Part shown: positions 11,236 through 21,664 of the stretch, in pieces | Layout: the number at the start of each line of letters is the position of its first letter | Position numbering within the stretch: position 1 is the stretch's first letter | Assembly: GCA_026075535.2 (NCBI GenBank) | Contig: AP026545.1 | Span: 10,664,001 to 10,728,000, forward strand | Reading direction: 5' to 3' | Source: Tricholoma matsutake | Lineage: Eukaryota; Basidiomycota; Agaricomycetes; Agaricales; Tricholomataceae | Length of the DNA: 64,000 nucleotides | Notes under the pieces: model-generated | The model's input: only the letters and a program-made list of their open reading frames with translations | Told to the model about the DNA's origin: nothing | Database searches by the model: none | Program-made: the position numbers and the translations under genes

Positions 11236-12327
11236 CTAAGTATTCAACAGTGTCTTTATGGAACTCACATTTCTGTGGTGAGGCGTAAAGTCCATGTTTG
11301 GGAGTCTCTGGAGAACTTCCTTGATGTCAGCTCCATGTTGGGACATGTCATTGGAATAAATGGGGATGTTGTTGAGGTGAATGAGGATGTTGTTGAGGTA
11401 AATGAGGATGTTGTTGATGTCATTCATGAACTGCTGAATGCTGCAGGTGCATTTGTGAGACCAAAGGGAACCACCAACCACTCAAAGGATCTGTAGTGGG
11501 TGCAGAAAGTAGTTTGCCACTCATCACCATCGGCAATGCAGACTAGGTGATAAGTATGCTGCAGATCTATTTTGGTGAATAAGTGGGCTTTTTGTGTGGA
11601 GTCAAGGAGGTCAGAAATGAGTGGAAGTGGATAGTGGTCCTTTTTCATAATGTGATTAACCCCTCAATAATCAACATAGTCATAGACTGCCATCCTTTTT
11701 TTTGATGAAGAGAATAGGAGCACTGTGTGGGGATTTGGAAGGGTGGATAAAACCTGAGCAAACATTCTTGTCAATAAAAATGTGCAACACTTCCAGTTCA
11801 GAGGGAGAGAGGAAATATATGTGACCCAGCAAAGGGGGAGCATTATCTTCCATCTCTATTTTGAGGTCATAAGAGCAATGCAGAGGAAGGGTATCTGCTT
11901 TAGTCTTATGAAAGACATCAACAAATTCATGATATTCAATGGGAATGTTGGAAAGATTGGTCAGGTTTGTGGATTGAGTATAGTGAGCTGATAACCCTTC
12001 TGGTGCAAAGGTCATCTGAAAGGATACTGCTCCAGGAAGTTTGCTAGTGCATGCATAAGTGGCAGCATTAATGAATGAAATGTCAGGAGGGGAGAGCTTA
12101 GGTGGGATAATGGATCCAGAAGGTGCGGTTGGAACACAGGTTTCTACCAGAAGGTTTGGGGACAGGGGTGACATCAAGGGGGTTTGACCTCTATGATCCG
12201 CAGAGCAGAAAGCAATTTGGCTTGAAGACCAGTCAATCAATGGATTGTATTGCTTTAGCCAGTTATGACTGAGTATGGCAGAACAGGAAGAGTCAAGTGA
12301 GGTTACATAGAATGACAGATTGAACAC
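11236..12327 (-). pseudogene. Gypsy A reverse transcriptase
   Basis: Frames 11680-12327, 11424-11648 and 11236-11481 follow one another. They show GFIHPSKSPHSAPILFIKKKDGSL, then KKDHYPLPLISDLLDS, FTKIDLQHTYH and GLTNAPAAFSS, all gypsy RT landmarks. The catalytic YLDD position is replaced by a threefold 21-bp repeat encoding NNILIYL-like units (YLNN), so the enzyme is dead. Confidence 0.8.
11355..11417. repeat. 21-bp triplication over RT active site
   Basis: Three consecutive copies of a unit like GGTGAATGAGGATGTTGTTGA (11355-11375, 11376-11396, 11397-11417). On the minus strand they code for repeats where other gypsy RTs have YLDD once. Confidence 0.7.
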
Positions 12328-12705
12328 TTCACCAGTAGGAAAAGTGATTGGGAGTTTGATTAGTCAGGTTATTGTGGAATTGCAAGATCCATCAAAGAGT
12401 CACAATCTGGTTGGATGTGTGGGTTCCATGCTGATTTGGTTATCCAACACAAAAGAGGAGTCAATGAAGCAATGAGATGAACTGGAACCGATAAGAGTTT
12501 GGACAGGAGCAGATTTGTTGGGAAAGGATAAGAGAATAGTGAGGGAGTCAGGGTCAGAAAGACCAGATATGTTGAGACAAACATAGGCAGCCAAGTGTGT
12601 AAGGTCAACACAACCCCCAGCCCCAGTGGCTGTTTCCTGAGGGTTGCAGACTATGTTTCTGAGTCTGCAGAGTCGGACTTGATTTCTGAAGAAGTGACTG
12701 CACAA
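12328..12705 (-). pseudogene. Gypsy A protease region
   Basis: Contains QTLIGSSSSHCFIDSSFVLD, the gypsy retropepsin site normally LIDSGSSH; the catalytic Asp reads Gly here. Downstream, HNWLKQYNPLIDWSS (in the RT frame's N-terminus) is the usual flap/C-terminal protease word. It sits between the gag knuckle and RT as expected. Confidence 0.65.
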
Positions 12706-13401
12706 GCTTGGGCTTTTGTGGCTTTAGACTTTGGGCAGTTTGCTGCCACATGCCCTTCCTCCCCACAGTAGAGACAGAGTCCCTCTTTCATGTGACACTC
12801 TCATTCATCCCAAGTAAGCTTACCATTTCCCCACAACTTGTCAGAGATAGACAACTTAGGCTTGTCCCAGGAAGTGTCCTTTGTCGCCAAAGACTGAGAG
12901 TTGGAAAGGTTGCCGCAGGTAGAATTCAAAGAGGACTGATTTTGATTAGAGTTGGATGTAGATGGAGAACCTTTAGAAGAATCTTTCTGGCCAGGATTAG
13001 TAGAATTCCTGGAGTTCTTGGTTTCAAGGCAGGCTTCATGCTCTTGCATCCAGTATATGTCATCACAGCCCTGTGCTTTCAAGCACAGTTCTGCAAGAGT
13101 GTCAGGCTTACCACCCCATAGGACTTCTATACAAATTTGGAGCAGAAGACCATGGAAATAGTGGTTGTGGAGAGCTGCTTCATTCCAGTTGACCCTAGAA
13201 GCTAACTCCCAAAAGTCAACACTATATGACCACCTTTCTTCATGGCAATATCAGAGAGAGCTGTTTTCTGTGTCTCTGACCAGGTTGTGCAGGCTGAAGT
13301 TGCTTTCAAGCTCACTGAGAAAAGCTTCATAATCCCACATCCAGTGTGCAGAATCTGTTGGGTTGTTGAGACCAGGCTCAAACCAGCTAAGTGCTGATCC
13401 C
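12706..13401 (-). pseudogene. Gypsy A gag with CCHC knuckle
   Basis: The minus-strand frame from 13082 gives LCLKAQGCDDIYWM and a Ser/Asn-rich linker. It is followed by LCLYCGEEGHVAANCPK, a CX2CX4HX4C zinc knuckle, at about 12732-12780. Upstream frames to 13401 (FLSELESNF, SRVNWNEAALHNHYFHGL) match the capsid domain of fungal gypsy gag. The 5' part is interrupted by the solo LTR at 13402. Confidence 0.75.
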
Positions 13402-13841
13402 TATAAGGGCAACCTTAGAAGCCACTTGATTAGTGGACTAGCAAAGGGAAATACAAAGTTAAAATTATGGTACATATTACAGGGAGTGGAGGTGCACCTA
13501 GCAAAAGGATATCCAAAGAGATAACTCTAAGGACCCCTTTGCCAATACCCAGTATATGTGAAGATTGCAAAAATCAAATAATAGCCTCAAAATAGAAAAG
13601 GCAGAGATAGGCAGATCAAGGCCTCTGAATGACATCACACCAAGGGGTGGATGTCAGAAAGGGTACTCTGCCTCTAAATATAAAACTGCCAACATGCACA
13701 AATGTGATAGAAAGGGAAATTAGTAATAAAATAAGGAAAAATCATAGAAAATGAAGAATAGGAGGAAATGAAGTGAGGAACAATATAGGACAAACATAAC
13801 AAATAGGAGAAACACATGGGGCACCCTCTAGTCCCCTTACA
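13402..13841 (-). mobile_element. Solo LTR, copy 1 (5-bp TSD)
   Basis: A 440-bp unit with ends TATAAGGG..CCTTACA, read on minus TGTAAGGGG..CCCTTATA. ATCCC flanks both sides (13397-13401 and 13842-13846). It is about 80% similar by eye to 15419-15845. It has no coding capacity, which fits a solo LTR. Inserted next to the gypsy A gag. Confidence 0.75.
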
Positions 13842-13917
13842 ATCCCTTGAGATAAGAAAGGATAAATATGATCTTTTTCCCATCAGAGGAGAATATTTAC
13901 CTTTGTTAGGATGGATA

Positions 13918-15165
13918 TGTTGCACACAATCCTAGCCCTTGTACCAATAAAGAAACGCCAACTACAACAGATGGATGTCAAGGCAGCTTATCTGAATGGT
14001 ATTTTACAAGACAAAATTTATATGTGACAACCTGAGGGATGTGGGGATGAAACAGACCAAGTCTGTCAGCTGGTCAAGACTCTCTATAAGCTGGGAGAGA
14101 GTGGAATAAGCAGCTTGATGAAAAACTCAAGTCTCACAGCTACAAACACTTACTCATGGATTCTTGCATTTACATTTGATGGGATGGAGATGACATCAGA
14201 ATTATGGCCATCTGGGTTGATGACTCACTTCTCTTTGCATTGTCTGACATGGTGAGGGAACATATGAAGAATGTGTTACGCTCAGAATGTCAAGTTATGG
14301 ACCTTGGAGCCAACCAAGATTGTTGGTGTAGAAATAAATCAATCCAGCAATTCTGTTACTATTTCTCAACAGGAATATGTTGAGAATATACTTCTCAAGG
14401 AGGGTATGGCTGATGTGAGCCCTGTTGGTATACCTATGGATCCAAATATTAAGCTAGGGCCAAATCCAGATCACAATGAACCCAACTGAAGTAATTCATA
14501 TGCAAAATTATTGGGAAGTCTACAGTTTATTGCAAACTCCACAAGACCAGATATCTCATATGCCATAAATAAATTAGCCATCTACACTGCCAACCCAGGT
14601 CTCCAACATCATGGTGCATTAAAGTGGATGCTCAGGTACCTTGGAGGTATGAAAAATCTTGGGATAACTTACTGCACATCTCAGGATGTAACTGGAACAA
14701 ATAACCTCTTCTATGGGTATGCAGATGCTGCCTTTTCAAATGTGGACAACCACAAGGCCACAATGGGATATGTTTTCCTCATAGCAGGGGGAGCTGTCAA
14801 AGAAATAAACAATCATAGCTTTGTCATCCATGGAGGCAGAATATGTAGCTCTCTCAGAGGCTGGACACGAAGCAACATGGCTCAGAAATCTATATGGTGG
14901 ACTCAGATTTATTCAAGAAGACCTGATAATTATTTACAGAGAGAATGAGGGGTCTGTGGTATTAACCCACAACCCACAATTCCATCAATGGTCAAAGCAC
15001 ATCACTCTTCGCCATCACTGGGTCAGGGACCTTGTGAATGAAAAGTTCTTGGTATACAAAACTGTCATGATCCAGAGCAAATGGCAGATGTATTAACTAA
15101 AGCTCTACCAAAGTCAAAATTTAGTCAACATAGAGAAGAGATGGGCATCCAGTTAATGCACTAGA
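13918..15165 (+). pseudogene. Copia B reverse transcriptase and RNase H
   Basis: Shows LVPIKKRQLQQMDVKAAYLNG (D of RT motif A), IWVDDSLLFAL (catalytic VDD), PTKIVGVEINQS, YAKLLGSLQFIANSTRPDIS, LYGYADAAF-type and MEAEYVALSEAGHEATWL of RNase H, in textbook order. Frameshifts and stops separate the pieces (frames 14271-14489, 14511-14948, 14821-15096). The gag at 7185-7895 could be the other end of this element, split by gypsy A, but protease and integrase are absent. Confidence 0.85.
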
Positions 15166-15225
15166 AACCCAGTATCTTTCCTTGCATGTGGATAGGGTTT
15201 TCCCACAGGGTTTTCCACCACACAG

Positions 15226-16029
15226 TGTCCCATTACCTAATAAAATTTCATTTTTATTTTATCATGTCAAACTATGCTACATTACACTGAATTATGCTAC
15301 ACTTTGCTAGCATGAGAATTTTATTTTGCATGCATCAACATGTATGCGTGCATCAGTAGCAACAATGTACAATATATGTAACATAGTATATAAACCTTGA
15401 ATACACACCTAGGGGACCTATAAGGGCAACCTAAGCCTCTAGCAAAGGGAAATCCGAAGTTAAAATTATACTACATAATACAGGGATTGGGGGCACACCT
15501 AGCAAAGGGAAATCCGAAGAGAAAACTCTAAGGATCCCCTTGCTGATGCCCAGTATATGTGAAGACGACAAAAATCAAATATAACCTAAAAATAGAAAAA
15601 GGCGGAGATAGGCGGATCAAGGCCGCTGAATGACATCATACCAAGGGGTATGTGTCGGAAGGGGTACTCCGCCTCTAAATATAAAAGTGTCAACATATAC
15701 AAACATGATAGCAAGGGAAATTTAGTAATAAAATCCGGAAAAATCATAGAAAATGAAGAATAGAAGGAAATGAGGTGGGGAAAAATATGGGACGAACATA
15801 AAAAATAGGAAAAACACACAGGGCACCCCCCCTAGTCCCCTTACAGGACCCCAGTTGTGTTCTCTTAGGCATTCCACCTACACTTGCAGGGTGAAACACC
15901 TTTCTCAACCAGCTATTCTATTAATAACCCCTCACATCAAAACCATCAATTTCCCCATCACATGTGCACATCCTGCCCCCTTCTTGTTGAGAGAACCTGC
16001 ATGGTCTTAGTGGGTGTCACCCTAACAGA
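15226..16029 (+). mobile_element. Copia B 3' LTR, interrupted
   Basis: Begins TGTCCCATTACCTAATAAAA just after the RNase H end and runs to about CACCCTAACA. Removing the 427-bp insertion at 15419-15845 leaves an LTR of about 375 bp that aligns with the inverted LTR at 5929-6294. TATATAAACC near 15389 is a plausible TATA box. Confidence 0.7.
15419..15845 (-). mobile_element. Solo LTR, copy 2 (5-bp TSD)
   Basis: Same family as 13402-13841, inserted in the copia B LTR with GGACC duplicated (15414-15418 and 15846-15850). The intact counterpart at 6095-6101 shows the empty site (..CTAGGGGACCCCAG.. in reverse complement). This confirms the boundaries and that copia B is older. Confidence 0.85.
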
Positions 16030-16380
16030 AGAACACAACTGCCCATATCAGTGCACCTTCTCTTACTTGCACATACATCATTGTTTCATCACACCACATC
16101 TGATTACTCATCCTTTTGGCATGAGCCAGAAGTACTTGTATATATGTAATCTACCTTTCTTTTGTAAGCTGATGCCAGGCCTTGCCTTACAATGCAACTA
16201 CAAGTGATCGAGAGGCAGCGCTCATCATTAGGACAGCTGCAACCAGACAACCAATTGGATCTAGTTTAATTATGATTGACATCACTCTATTTGGACGACT
16301 ATCTTAGTTACAAGCCAAATTCAGTGATAACTCCGAGATCAGGCACCTTAGCTGAAGAAGTGATTCATCACAGATCTATC
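16030..16380 (+). other. Probable gypsy C leader
   Basis: No gene seen. AGATCAGGCACCTTAGCTGAAG just before gypsy C gag is typical of a gypsy leader, but no LTR end could be fixed. Confidence 0.25.
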
Positions 16381-17395
16381 TGTTGCATCCAAACCATCAA
16401 CTTCTAATCCTGGTCCTAATCCTGGTCCTAACCCTGTTCCCACACCAATGCTAGAGGCAAAGATTGATGTGCTTACAGTGCAAGTGTTGCAATTAGTGTC
16501 AGTGTTGGCAGCATCACAACCCAGACAAGCAGAAGTACAGCCTGCGATGACAGTAGACAGAGATGATGAGATGGAGATGGTGGAGTGGGTGTCACAGGAA
16601 GATGTGCAGATGGTGGAGAAGCCTGAAAATGGAAAAGTGTGCTTACCTAAGTGCACACCCCCACAAATCTTTGATGGTACCATGGAGAATACAAAATCTT
16701 TCATCAGCTCTATAGCATTGTACATCCATGGGAGGAAGCTGGAGTTTTGTACAGCTGGGTCTAGGATAATATTTGCTCTCTCATACATCCAGGGGGGGGG
16801 GCACAATTCTGGAGAAATGAGGCTATCAATCAAATTGCCACAGGAAATAAACCATTCACAACTTTCAAGGAAATTTTGGAGAGATTGGAGGCACAGTTTG
16901 GGGACCCTAACCCAAAGGCAACAGCTAATACTAAATTAAAAACCATGTGCCAAGATTCCCTAACAGCGGATGAATTTATTTTGCAGTTCACAAACAGATA
17001 TGGGAGAAGCCATGTTGGTAGAATGTTTGAAAGCAGGATTAAATCTGTCTTTATTCAAGTCTATCTACTGCCTACCTTCTATGCCAGAGAAGTTGGACGA
17101 GTGGTATAATTTGGTGACACACCTTGATCAGCAATATCGGCAGGAACAGGCAGAATTGAAGTTGATGTACAGAAGTAGTAAATTTGGGAAGCTGTCAGGA
17201 GGAAAGTCTGAGAAAGGAAAGGCACCTCAGGCACAAACTCTGAGGGCACCACCACTGGCCATGGCAATGACACCTATTGTTGCAGAGTCAGCAGCACCAG
17301 ATGCTATGGAGGTTGATCAGGTGGGGAGAGCTACAATTGAGGAAGTGAAGCAAGAGGAAGGCAGGCAGCAGTATTTTGTGGAAGAGTCCCAGTGA
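16381..17395 (+). pseudogene. Gypsy C gag
   Basis: Frames carry MLEAKIDVLTVQVLQLV, PQIFDGTMENTKSFISSI and FALSYIQGG. Then, in another frame, come LERLEAQFGDPNPKATA and YCLPSMPEKLDEWYNLV, with a Pro/Ala/Glu-rich tail. These are capsid features of fungal gypsy gag (FDG, F..FGD, P..DEW). The first frame change coincides with a G run at about 16791-16801, and a second lies near 16970. No CCHC knuckle remains. Confidence 0.75.
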
Positions 17396-17549
17396 AGGTT
17401 TCCCCATTGGTGACCCAGAATCATTATAATGTACTAGTATGCGGCAAACCAGAAAAGGAAATTGATGAGCAGTACAACCATCAAATCATGTGATGAAGAA
17501 AATTGCCAAGTGCTATTTCTGAAAACCCCTAAATTCTTTATTCACTCTG

Positions 17550-18064
17550 CATGAATAGAACCTGAAATCACTTTGACTGTGGGATTGAAGACAGTGGACA
17601 CACACACAGCAATTGATGTGGAAGCATATCTCAATAGCGGTGCTACAGGATTATTCATTAATTGGTCCTTAATTACTGGAAATGGTATTAGCACATGCAA
17701 GCTATCACAACCAATAATGGTGTATACTATTGATGGAATGGTAAATCATGGAGGAACCATTAAGGAGGTGACCATGGTACTAAAGCATCAGGGGCATCAG
17801 GAATGAGCTGTATTCAAAGTGTGTGATCTCATGAAAACCAATTTAATAATTGGATGTCCATGGTTACGCAAGCATAATCCTGAAATTTATTGGAAGACTG
17901 GGAAAATACAAATGACTTGTTGTCCTAAGGAATGTAATGTGTATGGGAGGAAGGTGAAAAAGGAGGGGGGGGGTGTTGTCATTGTAAAAGTAGTAGATAA
18001 CCTAAAATCTGAAAATAACAGAAAAAACTTGTTAGAACTTCAAAAAGAACAAAAAGAACAATAA
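17550..18064 (+). pseudogene. Gypsy C protease fragment
   Basis: Contains VEAYLNSGATGLFINW, the retropepsin site with Asp changed to Asn (normally LDSGATG). It is followed, after a stop at 17804, by TNLIIGCPWLRKHNPEIYWKTGK, the conserved protease tail. The element ends abruptly at 18064, and no RT follows. Confidence 0.75.
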
Positions 18065-18076
18065 AAATTCTTAGAT

Positions 18077-18322
18077 CACATGTCAATGGCTGTCGACATC
18101 TCAATCTGTGTGTGACATGGCACTCTTGCAGCCACGCAGTTTGTTGTTTGCTGTTGATGGATGGGCATGGGGGCAGTGTTTACAGCTGTTGATGGTGGTG
18201 GGAGGCAGCAGTGTCAGCAGTGGTGGTGGTGGTGGTGGTGGTGGTCAGGTGGTGATAGGGGGGCCTTGGGCCCCTCAACACATGTCGATGGCTGTCAACA
18301 TCTCAATCTGTGTGTGATGCGG
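18077..18322. repeat. Direct repeats around a GGT tract
   Basis: CACATGTC.ATGGCTGTC followed by ACATCTCAATCTGTGTGTGA occurs at 18077-18117 and again at 18279-18318. It brackets about 160 bp that contains a (GGT) run near 18221-18244 and GGCCTTGGGCCCC. This resembles a duplicated junction or short element, and no coding function is apparent. Confidence 0.45.
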
Positions 18323-18581
18323 TACAATTGAAATATACAGTGTACAGATGTTTATGTGTGTTATTTTGATGTCATGGATGATGTCTAACTGTACCCCACA
18401 TTTTGTAGCACAATTTATAAGCAGTACAATCAATGTTATGCTGATCACAAAAATATAATGGTATTAAAATGTATTTGGTCATATCTTTCTTAGTTCTTGA
18501 CCATTTTGGATGAACCAAGGACAGAATTCAAGGTAATAAGCAGGGCAATTATATGAGATAGCTCACATAATCAATAACTGG
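18323..18581. other. Unassigned AT-rich spacer
   Basis: No open frame, repeat match or RNA signature was recognised between the GGT repeat and the GGTC-rich element. Confidence 0.3.
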
Positions 18582-18760
18582 TCTTAACCGATTGAAACCG
18601 GTCTTTTTGCGGTCAATGATGTTTTTCAAATTTGAAAGACCTTAACCTTAACTGCTAAAGACCAGCCATTAACTGTAACCACTGGTCCAGTTAATATCTG
18701 CCCGGTTAGGTTCAGTTAACAGTCTTTTTTCGGTCCTATAGACCGGACCTTTAAACACTA
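18582..18760. repeat. GGTC-rich TAGTG-ended element, copy 2
   Basis: Composed of ACCGGTC / GACCGGT words and ending GACCGGACCTTTAAACACTA, matching the ends at 1137 and 25574. Strongly self-complementary. The left boundary is unclear. Confidence 0.5.
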
Positions 18761-18984
18761 GGCAACATTGGCATCGGCAAGTGAAGGAGCACTGAAGAGG
18801 GGAGGAAGTGGTGCCACAGACATAGCATGGTGTATACAGGTGATGATAAAAACTATGATGGCTTGCAAAATATGAGTTTGGGATGAAAGAATCCATCACA
18901 AAATTTGCAGAACTGTAAACTTACACAAATCTGTATTTCAGCTGTTTCCAGATCTTCTCAGCCAAAGAATATGCTATGCTTCTT

Positions 18985-19347
18985 TCATTCTCTGCCTGTT
19001 TTGAGAGAAGACAGGTCTACATATGCTTCAAGAGAGATCACGTCCTCTGAGTCAGAAAGAGAACCAAGTGATTCCAGGAAGGTATTCAGGTCCACAATAG
19101 AAAGGTCAGAGAGATCACCATTAGAGGCTGGCAAGTTTTCCTTATTGCTATCTATAATCTCTGTGTTTCTTCTCTGCAGCCTGCTGGGACAGTGGGACCT
19201 CTTTTCCAAACATACCTGACACAGCTTTGAGAACCCTTCACATATCAATTTGAAGTTTGACATTTCACAAGGGAGTAACTTTCTGCATTTAAAACAACTT
19301 TGATAGGCCAGACTGTCCATGCTGTTGGTAAGGTAGAGGACATCCAC
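18985..19347 (-). CDS. Small Cys-rich protein, zinc-ribbon-like
   Basis: A single open stretch of 120 codons from the ATG at 19347. CFKCRKLLPCE near residue 18 and LCQVCLEKRSHC near residue 42 give two CxxC pairs, a likely zinc-binding unit. A Ser/Asp/Glu-rich tail follows (SDLSIVDLNTFLESLGSLSD). The architecture resembles the neighbouring gene at 20116 (CxxC, about 20 residues, CxxC) and small multicopy proteins of agaric genomes. The 3' end may continue after an intron. Function unknown. Confidence 0.45.
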   Translation of the reverse strand: MDVLYLTNSMDSLAYQSCFKCRKLLPCEMSNFKLICEGFSKLCQVCLEKRSHCPSRLQRRNTEIIDSNKENLPASNGDLSDLSIVDLNTFLESLGSLSDSEDVISLEAYVDLSSLKTGRE

Positions 19348-20115
19348 AACTTGCCAACATTATGTGTCATTCCAAAACAGGCACATTATGATAAAGTTGC
19401 ATTGTAAAAGTGACACAACATCAATAATAGAATTTATATAAGTAATCTAGTCAATAAAAGTTATACTAATAGTAATAAAACAATGCTTGAGATAGGAAGT
19501 TTCATGTCAAATGTAGATTATCAAGTGCTATTTCACATCGACACATTCTGAGTGTATCACATTGTGAAATTCAAAACTAGTCATTTAGTTTGCATCAGCT
19601 TGTTGCACACAACCACTTCAGATGTATATAAAGAGATTTTATAGAGAAAATCTTCCACCAATCATCTACAACAACAACCCCAGAATTCATGATTCAAAGA
19701 ACAAGACTGGGAAACACAAAATCAAAAGGTATTCAAAATCTGCTCTATGAAAGACGCGTTGTCGTGACATGATGCGAGGTATATTAAGTAATCTACCTAC
19801 ATTTCCAAACTCGCCCAAAGTCCCACGCCGGCATTTTCGGAGACTCACGTGTTGCACACATACATAAGGATTTATAATTTTATTGTATGTAATTGAACTT
19901 TTTCCCCATAGCCTTTTGACGGTTTCGGGCAATAGGACCCCTTAGAAAACAGATCACATGAAATATTATATCACGTGTATGGACACTAATCTTATCTCTG
20001 TCGACGTCGTGACGATGGCCCAGCGCGTCGAGAGACCCATTGTTTGTCTGGTGGACTCCAGTAGAAACACGTAGATAGATATTGTAAATTACTAGCTCCA
20101 TAATCCCCTCCACTC
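19348..20115. other. Intergenic region with a shared 100-bp segment
   Basis: No gene. About 19770-19870 (GGTATATTAAGTAATCTACC .. GCATTTTCGGAG .. CACGTGTTGCACACA) is similar to 44635-44725, where a diverged tandem copy precedes it. This segment lies 250 bp upstream of the gene at 20116 and may belong to an old element rather than a promoter. Confidence 0.4.
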
Positions 20116-20418
20116 ATGGCAGACCTCATTAAGTGCTTGCGGTGCTCGTTTCGTGGCGCACAAACTGATTTTCCTCGTAAACTCAATCTCCAATATTTGA
20201 AAACATGCACCACCTGCAATACAAAGCAAAACGAATCAGCTGGGAAGAAGCGAGCCACTAAGGAAAACGAAAATCCTTCAAAGAAGAAGCGACGGGGATT
20301 AGGAAAGGATAAGTCAATCGGATTGGGCGCAAGTTGGCCAGGACATTGGAAAGCACAAGAGGCGGAGAGCGAGTCAGCGTACTTGGAAGGACTCGAACTC
20401 GAATACAATGTATCTTGA
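20116..20418 (+). CDS. Small zinc-binding-like basic protein
   Basis: 100 codons with IKCLRCSFRG at residues 6-15 and KTCTTCNTKQ near 28-37. The two CxxC pairs are spaced about 20 apart, a compact zinc-ribbon pattern. A very basic stretch (AGKKRA, SKKKRRG) follows, then an acidic end. It is more GC-rich and has fewer repeats than its surroundings, so it is probably a real host gene or a recent multicopy family member. The ATG is the first in frame. It may act on nucleic acid, but that is inference. Confidence 0.5.
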   Translation: MADLIKCLRCSFRGAQTDFPRKLNLQYLKTCTTCNTKQNESAGKKRATKENENPSKKKRRGLGKDKSIGLGASWPGHWKAQEAESESAYLEGLELEYNVS

Positions 20419-20544
20419 TTAGATTCCGAATGTATCGACGATAAGATGCGGCTGATAATCTATACGCTTGGGCCAATGTACATGTGATTCAGATGGTCAG
20501 GTGATATGTTTTCTAAGGGGTCCTATTGCAGGTGTTCTTTGACA

Positions 20545-21105
20545 ATGTTGTCTCCACCTATCCTCGATCAATTCGCTCGCATTCCCCTCAATACAACCAT
20601 CGAAAACAAATATTATGGTGTATACAACAAGATTCTTGACAGAACATTCAATGCTACCAGTGACACTTTTACTATCCAACCGCAGTATCCGCTTCCCCAG
20701 GCACAAACTTATGGTGTGCCTTCCGTTGACTTCGTTGTGACTTATGTCGTCGCGATGGATGAGAAGCCCATCTTCTTCCTCGAAATCAAGCCTCCGGGAC
20801 ACGTCAACGACATATCGAGCAGAATCGCCGCAGATGATCAGATGAGGGACAGATTTCGCAGCCTCTACGACCTCACCCCATTACCCAGACTGCACGGTAT
20901 TAGTGCCATGGGACAGAGGCTCGCCTTTTACTGTTTGGACAAAGCCACCGGTAACGTAGAACCAGAATACGTTGAGCGGTCGAGGAGCCGCATCACCGAC
21001 GTTGTTCCAGCAGAGAGGTGGGATTTGGACATTACGACGGCAGCGGGTTATGAGAGGTTCATGGACGTTATTAACAATGTAATAGGAATGGTAGAAGCAA
21101 TGTGA
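20545..21105 (+). CDS. PD-(D/E)XK nuclease-like fungal protein
   Basis: The ATG at 20545 is preferred to 20506, because CTATTGCAG at 20522-20530 looks like an intron acceptor and the first 13 codons are unlike the rest. The product is about 186 residues. YGVPSVDFVVTYVVA and, 17 residues after that Asp, FFLEIKPPG give the D..ExK spacing of the PD-(D/E)XK fold, with beta-strand-like hydrophobic runs around both. RIAADDQMRDRFRSLYD follows as a helix. The frame is uninterrupted, with balanced codon use unlike the decayed DNA around it. Family membership is inferred from motif spacing only. The substrate is unknown. Confidence 0.55.
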   Translation: MLSPPILDQFARIPLNTTIENKYYGVYNKILDRTFNATSDTFTIQPQYPLPQAQTYGVPSVDFVVTYVVAMDEKPIFFLEIKPPGHVNDISSRIAADDQMRDRFRSLYDLTPLPRLHGISAMGQRLAFYCLDKATGNVEPEYVERSRSRITDVVPAERWDLDITTAAGYERFMDVINNVIGMVEAM

Positions 21106-21664
21106 AGGTGTGAAGTGACTATTGTATTTGCTTTACTGCACTTCTGACATCTCGACTGGTCCAGGTGTTCCTCGAATCGTGCTCATTTTCCCGAATATGC
21201 TGCATCTTTGCCAGTGCGAATTAGTGAAAGTTTAAGACAACCGATGGTCGGGGTTTGAAGTAATATGTGTTACTATATTAACTACATCAGTGGCTAAGGA
21301 GATAATAAAAAGTAAGCCTCGACTTATCTGTCTGGTAAAAATGGTCCTTTTGATGGTCTGATTAATTACCAGAGACATTCTGATAATATTCAAAAACTGG
21401 GCCGAGATTTTTTTTTTGACATGTGAGATGGGAAGTATTACATACTATGTATGATCAACGTTATCTACTGATCAAAGTAACGCGCAAGCCTTTCTGGAAC
21501 ATGGCGATGTGACTTATACTTCCTCAAACTAATTTTTTCACCTGGAGCTGAGTCTTTAGCTCTGTATGCTTCCATCCATCAGATCATCTGGTGTTCCCAC
21601 TTACGGATTGTTGTGAGCTCCACCGAAGCGAGTGCCTTAAGTTTTCTTGAAGGGTCCTAGCCTA
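21106..21664. other. Intergenic, nothing recognised
   Basis: AT-rich spacer after the nuclease-like gene. No open frame, repeat or RNA gene was seen. Confidence 0.4.

Noticed and set aside
7185..15165. One intact copia element simply split by gypsy A
   Set aside because: The gag and RT parts match in orientation, but protease and integrase are missing and gypsy A lacks its 5' LTR, so a single clean insertion does not explain the region.
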